A DNA stretch of 64,000 bases, taken from assembly GCA_036346255.1 (NCBI GenBank), contig CM070629.1, positions 5,151,001-5,215,000 of the forward strand, read 5' to 3'. Below are positions 56,757 through 64,000 of this stretch, in pieces; position 1 is the stretch's first letter, and every line of letters begins with the position of its first letter. This stretch comes from Ampelocalamus luodianensis. Its lineage: Eukaryota; Streptophyta; Magnoliopsida; Poales; Poaceae. The notes below the pieces were generated by a model, which was not told the DNA's origin, did no database searches, and was given only the letters and a program-made list of their open reading frames with translations. A program made the translations under genes and the position numbers.

Positions 56757-59700
56757 CGTTATCAGCACGATCGACTCTCCTCGCATCGGAAAGATAACCG
56801 TCAATGAACAACACTCGTATATTAAATCGTACTTTCTAGATCGCATTCAATTCTGCAAATTTGCTTTCTAGATTGGTTTTCTACGGTGCAAATCTTTTCT
56901 AATCTACCGCGAGCCGACTTGAAGTCGCCGGCACAATGCCGATCGGTGGATTGCACGAAAGATTGGATGTCGATTGTACTGTAGATTGAATGTTGCAAAT
57001 TCGTTCTAAAACTACCGCGAGCCGACTTGAAGTCGTCGGTCAAGCCGATCGGTAACTGTATGAACAATGATTGCATGAATAGTAATTGCATAATGAACAG
57101 TGTACATATGCCTGAACAAGTAACGAAAAAAAATTCGGCCTGGAGCCGCCGCCGCCTTGAAGTCGCACTGGCGCACCACCACCCGCCGGCTTGAAACGCT
57201 AGCTGCCCCGCACGGCACCAACCCTGGTCGCCATCGGACTGACAAGCCACGCCGATGGCCCCCGTATGGCCGCCGACCTGCAGTGGCGTCTTCCAGCCGT
57301 CGATCTCCCGCGCACAAAGCCGTCGCAACGGCCTTTGCCTACACGGCCGCCAGTAGCCGGCCGCCTACCACGCGTGTGAGCCGCCATGGCCGCCTCCTTG
57401 CGCAAGGTGTCGCCCGAAGCCGACCACCCGTGCGAACTCGCCCCGAAGTCGCACGGTGCCGCATGAAGCGCCACCGCATGAGGAGCGCCACCACCGGCCC
57501 CGAAGTCGCACGATGCCGCATGAAGCGCCGCTGCATGGGGAGCACCGCCTCCGGCCCCGAAGTCGACCGGCGCCGAACGGGAACATTGCCTCCAGCCCAT
57601 AGCCGCTCGCCGTCGCTCCGCGCCGTCGCCGGAGCCGCCCACTCGCTCGTGGAGCTCGCGCCGCGCATGGAGCTCGCACCCGCCGTCAGCCCCGGGCCTG
57701 ACGTGCCGCTCAGCCTTGCCTCGCGCAGGCACGCGAGAGTACTACCACCGTAGTGCCGCGCCTCCAGCTTGCGCCCTGCACGGCCGCACGATGCTACGCC
57801 ATCGAGCCACGCATGCGCTCAAAGCAATGCGCGCTGCCACCTCTGGCAAACAGGGATGCGGAAACCCTCGTCCCCGTACACCTTTTTTTTTTAAACGGGC
57901 CACATATGGGCCAAAGCAAGCCAAGGCTGAGGCCAAGCAGGCTGAAGCTATAGCATGCCAAATGGGCCAAGGAAATGGCACGGCATGAAAAAAATGGGGG
58001 TGGAAAAAAACGGGAAATAGAATAAGAAAATCTCAAATTTTGCATATAAACCCTCGTAAATTCAGCAAATTACGAGGAAATATTTTTGGAAAAGGAATTT
58101 TTGCAGAATAACCCCTCAAAAATTGAAAAATTACACAAAAGGTATTCTCAGAACTGAAATTTTGCGTGTTAACCCCTGAAAGTTGCAGAATTTACCGAAA
58201 GTCATTTTTCCAACAGAAAATGGTCTCGGGAATCCAAAGTTTTGCATATTTTGAGCATTTGAAGCATGTTTAACTTTGTTATTGTTATTTCTATACAATT
58301 TATTTACTGTATTTACTGTTTTTGATTATCTGTGATTGTTTATATTGCTTTTAATCACTGAAAATAGCAGTAAATCATGAAAAATGCATTAAAAAATACG
58401 GGATCACGAACCGGGAGTTCGAAGAGCATTATGAGAATTTTGCAACCATCTTACGCAAATTACCAACAGTAATCTTATGAATTTTGTATGAATATGAAGA
58501 TGACTTGCATCACGAATCGGGAATTCGAAAAACTGACCCAGCATAGCCAGAATTTGTACAGAATTTGTACAAGTCTTCAACTCTGTGATAATGTAATCAC
58601 GAATGAGTAGAAGATTGAGAAAACTCTCTACCTTTTACCCGAACGCTGTGTAATCCGCACGCAACTATCGTCAAGGCAGCTACATGAAGTATGTCGAATT
58701 AATTGACATTATGCAAGTTGCGAAAGTTCAAGATAATGTTCTAAGAAAGAACTATATCTCGCAGCTACTTAGTAGCAATGTTGGCCATGAAGCCACTGTT
58801 AACAGCTACAAGGTGATGAAGCCTCTCGCGAAAAGGGAAGAGCAAGAAGGGTAAGGTCGTGGGTCGCACGTTATTGATGCTTTCCAGTCTAAGAAAAAGG
58901 GCAAATGATAACATGAGGCACACCTCGCCATTGCAGGCAAAGAGGATTCACATCCATTAGTTGCACTTATGAATGTGGACAGCCCTGTAGCAGCCTCCAT
59001 CATCCCTCTTTTGGATATCACAGCGGCCACAGCCATAGCTACCCAAGAGGAGAAGATCGTGCATGGAGCCGATTGAGGCAGAAGTTCCTGAATACTTCGC
59101 CGATTCGACCTAGTGCACGCATTGCACTTGGATCTTTTATAGAAACTTGCAGTTTGTAGTTGAAGCAGAACCTTGAATTATTGAATAATGGTTGCAAGCT
59201 CTAGGAGAGCAAAGCATTAAATTCTTATTATGAGTCCTCCAAAACTTATTTTCCCGTCTTTATAATAGCAAGTTACATTCTGGTATCTGAAGTATTTTAT
59301 TTATGTGTTGCTTGCTTTCTGCTACATATTAATAAAGTACATTATGTTAGAATGCGTGTAGCGCCCTATGGAGGAAGTGTGCTTAGCAGGGAGCGGCACA
59401 ACAAATATCATCCTGAGAGAAACGGAGATTTTTTCAGTCGATCAGTAAGAATGCTGGTAGTCTTACGACAATCGCAGGCAGCGATACTTGTATAATAGGC
59501 CCAGGAAGGGTCATAATTATACTCCCAATAGGCACAACTTTGGTCATTAAAGAAGACTTGTTGTACCCAGAATCGACTAGAACTCTCAAGGATATTCGCG
59601 CTAACGGTTTCCACGTAGAGACTGAAGAAGAGTATGGTACAGAATACCTGCTCATTACAAAGCGTGAAGAAAGTAAAAAATAGCATTAGAATATCTTCCT

Positions 59701-62690
59701 TCATATGAAACTGGGCTATACTACACTAATATTAAGGCACCTGCAGCCTATACTGTCTTGAAAATCGAATTTAGAAGCTCTGAACTTTTCTATCTCTGGC
59801 ATGATAGATTATGCCGCCTAGGTCTTAGGATAATGAGAGATATAATTAACAATTCACAGGGACATAATATGAATGAAAAGAATTTCCCGAATCAGGAAGA
59901 TTTTGTGTGCCCCGCATGTGCCACCGGGAAATTAATTATTAGACATTTTGCTCTGAAAGCGAAGGATGAAGTCCCTGCATTCCTAGACCGTATGTAGGGA
60001 GACATTTGCGGTCCTATACAGCCCCTGTAAGGGTCATTTAGGTATTTTATTGTGCTCATCGATGCTTCCTCGGAATGGTCGCACGTATGCTTATTGTCTA
60101 CGAGAAATCATGCTTTTGCAAAGCCAATCTCGTAGATAATTAAATTACAAATATTTTCCCTGATCATCATATGAAGTCCACCTGAATGGACAACGCCGAA
60201 GAATTTACTTTGAAAGCATTTGATGATTACTATATGGCAATGGGAATTAACGATGAGCATTCTGTATCGCATATCCACACCTAGAATGGACTAGCAGAAC
60301 TTTGAATAATTGGAATTTACCAACTACATGTTGGGGACACGCAGTCCTGCTCGCAGCAGCTCTCATCAATTTTAGACCGTCGGCCTATAACATCCATCCA
60401 CCTATGCAACTAGGGTAAAGGTCAGCACCGAAAACTTCTCATCTTCGCAGGTTTGGTTGCAAGGGTATATACATATACCACCACCACAGCGAACTGCATT
60501 GGGTCTTCTCCGAAAGTCTGAAATATACGTTGGTTATGAGACAACATCCATAATCAAGTATTTGGACCCTATGACAGGAGATTTGCATAATACCCGATTC
60601 GCTGATAGTACAATAAATGAGGTTAGTTTCCTGTCATTAGGGGGAGGAAATCAACCCTTGATAATAATGTCGGGAAATAATTGAAGTCTAGAAGACATTT
60701 GAAGTCCAGAAGATAATTGAAATCTATGCATATGACCCCAGCACTAGTGAAGCAAATAGAGAAGTCCAGAAGATAATTGAATTAAAGTCTAGAAGACAAT
60801 TGAAGTCCAGAAGATAATTGATTTGCAAGTATTAGCGAATCAACTGCCAGACTACTTTAGTTATTTGAAGAGCGTGACCAAGTAGCATGTGCCTGCATGC
60901 AATGCACCGGAGTGGGTTGAAATACCAATGAAGGTATCCCTAATCCCGTCCTAAGGCGTCCGAAAGGACGAGAACTCCAGCCCCTCGAATCCAAAGTAAC
61001 CGGGGACGCCTGGTGAAAAAGGATAAGAAGGACTTGACACAGCCGGTCACCAAAGTGCCCCAGAACTAGAAGGGGAGCCAGTTGAGACCTGGCATCGGTA
61101 TGGAACCTTCAGAAAAGGCATACCAGAATTGAACATCCCCATGAAGGGAGACATCAGTATGGATGTGTGCGCACACATCGGAGCTGAAAAACTAAAGGGA
61201 CTTGCCCCGCAATTGGAAACAACGGTGAGCAAGTAGAAGCATTAGAAGAATCGCCCTTTGAAGAAATAGCTATAAACTTTATAACCTCGGGAGAATCTTT
61301 GAATATGACAACAGCCAATGTCGACATTTACTTTGCAAAAGAAACTTGCCACAATCATCAATCTTGATTCAGAGCCTGCATCGCTCGTTAAATGAAAGAA
61401 AAGACCAGATTGAGAAGATTGGGAGAAGGCAATAGAAACTGAATTATTCTCTTCGAATAAAAGAAAGACGTTTGGGCCTGTAAGCCGCACGTCTCCCCTT
61501 GTGCACCCCGTAGGGTATAAGTGGGTATTTGTTCGAAAGATAAATAAAAAGAAGCAAGACACGTTGTACAAGTTTTCACTGGACATCCAGAAGATGATTA
61601 TGAAGAAACCTATTCCCCGGTCATGGGCGGAACTCCCTTTTAAATATTTATCTCAATGGCAGTGAACTTGAAGTTAGAAGTAAAATTGATGGATGAGGTA
61701 CCAGCATACCTTTATGAAATGTTAGATTCGGATATTTATATGAAGATACCTGAATGTATCCCTGTCCCAAACAAAAACAGAGCAAATAGAAATATGTACA
61801 GTATGGAACTCAGAAAGTCATTGTACGAACTTAAGCAATCAGGTAGAATGTGGTATAATCGCTTGAAGTGACTTTTTATGCGAGAAAGACTACACGAACA
61901 ATGAGAATAATATCTGTGTATTTATACGATGATCTCAGAATGGATTTTGTATAATATCAGTGTATGAAGATGATCTGAATATCATTGGAACCCTGAAGGA
62001 TATTAAGAAAGTAAGCTCTTACCTGAAGTCGGAGTTCGAAACGAAAGATTTGGGTGAAAACCAAATATTGCCTAGGCTTGCAGTTTGGGCATACCCCTGA
62101 AGGGATATTAGTACATCAGTCAACCTACACTCAGAAGGTGTTAGAAATGTTAGACTTTGAAAGTGTCAATGGTCGGGAGATATTTGCAGCAAGACAAAGA
62201 CCCATACAGACCTAAAGAAGAGGGGGAGGAAGTCCTGGGACCGGAATTCCCACACTTAAGTGCAATAGAAGCACTAATGTATTTAGCAAACTGTACTAGA
62301 ACGGACATTGTATTTGCCGGGAACCTACTAGCAAGATATAGTGCAAAACCTACCAAAGGCATTGGCAGGGAATAAAGGACATCTTCTGATACCTCTAAGG
62401 AAGCAAAGAACTTGGTCTGTTCTACAGAAAGAACAAAGACTTAACTATGAATGGCAATGCAGATAACGGGTACTTGTAGGACCCGCATACAGCCAAATAG
62501 CAAACAGGCTATGTATTCCTATGTGGTGGAACCGTAATTCCATAAAATCGTCTAAGTAGAGTCTTGTACTAACTTCGACGAACCACTCGAAAATAATAGC
62601 ATTGCACGAGGCCTCACGAGAATGTGCTTGGCTTCGGCGAATGATTCACCACATCCAGCAGTCATGTGGATTGAATGCCGCACTAACCCC
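56757..62690 (+). mobile_element. Decayed Copia retrotransposon interior, 3' end missing
   Basis: The 5' leader (56880-57060) has two copies of ACCGCGAGCCGACTTGAAGTCG. 57120-57760 is GC-rich with repeats of CCCCGAAGTCGCACGGTGCC. Gag traces appear near 58680-59080. From 59758 the order is: GAG-pre-integrase (LWHDRLCRLGLRIMRDIINN, VCPACATGKLI), integrase core (GDICGPIQPL, LIDASSEWSHVCLLSTRNHA), Copia RT (61656 on: LDSDIYMKIPE, SLYELKQSGRMWYNRLK) and RNase H (to about 62690, ending near AALTPTIIYE). Every domain is interrupted by stops and frameshifts and parts are deleted. It ends abruptly in an AT-rich repeat tract without a 3' LTR. Confidence 0.85.
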
Positions 62691-63335
62691 CACTATTATC
62701 TATGAAACACGATGTTACTATTAAAAACTTGTCTTATACAAAAAAAAAACTCCATAAGATTTAGGGTGAAACTTCATGAAACACATATGAAATTAGTTTC
62801 ATCCTGTTATTTGGGATTAAAACTTCATAAAAATTCATGAAACTTCACGAAACTTAATGAAACTTGATGAAACACGATGTTACTATTGAAAAATTATCAT
62901 AGATAAAAAGATAAAACTTTATGAAACTTCATAAGACTTGTGATGAAACTATATGAAACTTGATGAAACACAATGTTACTACTGAAAACTTGTGTTATAC
63001 AAAAAGATGAAACTTTATGAGACTTGAGATGAAACTTATGAAACACATATGAATTAGTTTTATCCAGTTATTTGGATTAAAACTTCATAAAACTTAATGA
63101 AACTATATGAAACTTGATGAAACATGATGTCACTGTTGAAAACTTGTCATAGACAAAAGATGAAACTTTATGAGACTTGGCATAAAACTGGGTGAAACTT
63201 GCTCTACAAAATATAGAGAAACAATGATCTTAGATGAAACTTAATAAAACATGTTCTAAAATAACTGAATGAAAACTAGTTGAAACTTGATGAGACATGA
63301 TGTCACTATTGAAACTTCATGAAACACATAAAAAA
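62690..63335. repeat. AT-rich GAAACTT tandem tract
   Basis: Degenerate repeats built on ATGAAACTTCATGAAAC and on a longer unit GATGAAACACGATGTTACTATTGAAAA (about 120 bases, at least four copies) fill the tract. It replaces the expected 3' end of the Copia element. Confidence 0.8.
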
Positions 63336-64000
63336 TGAGGACACAAGTCTATCTACCGGAGCGTTGGGGGCGGTCGAGTAGAACTAAACGAAACACCTAC
63401 CGACCTTCGTATGCAACCACATATTTTGTTGCCCCCAACAAGTGCCAAATCAAGAGTTGAGATGTTGAGTCGATCAAGGATGGCGACGGTGATGCTTCGG
63501 TCCGCCAGCAACACACTCAGGTGGTCGCTCCCACGAACCGCAGTCATAGGGGAGCAGGTGGATTCTATTTGGGAGGGGAATAGTCCAGAAGAAGGAACAA
63601 GAACACAGAGAAGGCTAGAGCGTGGATAGACTTGGATGATTCCATTGGATGGCTGCCATCGCGCCTGCCCACAACCATCATGCCCAGCTGCCGCTAATTG
63701 TTGTCGTTGCAAGGTGGCTCGACAAAGAAGGGCATGGTTGAGTGAGAGAGAGAGAGAGGGAGGGAGAGGAGGACGAAGAAGTGGTTCGCTTGTATTACTA
63801 TCAGTCTTAGGTGTAGAGTGGATGAGGTTGTGGTGGACATCAACATATATGAGGATCCAATGGTAGATTGCTATCTCGTTGGATCGGCTTCCAACGCTAT
63901 ACTGTTTAGTAGTTTCTCTCTATTTTTCTTTGCTATGTAGGTAGCCGTTGTTGCTTGATTTATAAGTACATATATGTGCAGATGGGCCGAGCATGATCCT
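63336..64000. other. Unassigned sequence at the window end
   Basis: Mixed composition with a GA microsatellite (GAGAGAGAGAGAG) at about 63740-63770. A 119-residue minus-strand frame (63712-63353) has no family resemblance I can name. Confidence 0.4.

Overview
This is plant nuclear DNA, almost certainly from a grass. The evidence is split, intron-containing genes with GT-AG borders and GC-rich first exons, grass-type gene families (an HRT/ET-type effector of transcription, a SUMO E1 large subunit, an ENOD8-like GDSL esterase cluster) and very dense nested transposons. No bacterial, organellar or viral genome features were seen. The species cannot be fixed from sequence alone.

Layout. 1-6705: a hAT transposase pseudogene (minus strand) split by a 3.4 kb solo LTR (TSD CCTAG) and by a 2.0 kb PIF/Harbinger-like element (TSD GTA) that carries a piece of a PPR gene. 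6963-10952: an intact three-exon ET/HRT-type gene (plus) with a solo Copia-type LTR in intron 2. 11-16 kb: AT-rich repeats, an orphan membrane-protein-like exon and a deleted hAT element. 16260-22380: a complete 11-exon SUMO-activating enzyme subunit 2 gene (minus) with a SINE-like insertion in an intron. 23-30 kb: a class III peroxidase pseudogene, LTR remnants including a second solo LTR of the family seen at 1 kb, and gene debris.

30994-56478: three tandem GDSL esterase/lipase genes (plus), all with the same five-exon structure. Copies 1 and 3 look intact. Copy 2 has lost its first 5' splice site. Between copies 1 and 2 lies a three-level nest: an F-box/LRR gene fragment, a LINE inserted in it (17-bp TSD), and an 11.2 kb Tat-lineage Gypsy element inserted in the LINE (TSD ACACC). 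The Gypsy carries gag-pol on the minus strand. On the opposite strand it carries a decayed five-exon gene with its own TATA box and polyadenylation signal, followed by two tandem-repeat arrays. An orphan first exon of a cellulose synthase (CesA) gene sits beside the nest.

56485-64000: a decayed Copia element whose LTR begins seven bases after the stop codon of GDSL copy 3, then an AT-rich GAAACTT-type repeat tract and unassigned sequence.

The host genes are housekeeping or secreted-enzyme genes with no shared pathway. The informative part is how mobile elements have landed in, split, or been added beside them. Several insertions can be dated relative to one another because removing them restores the host reading frame.
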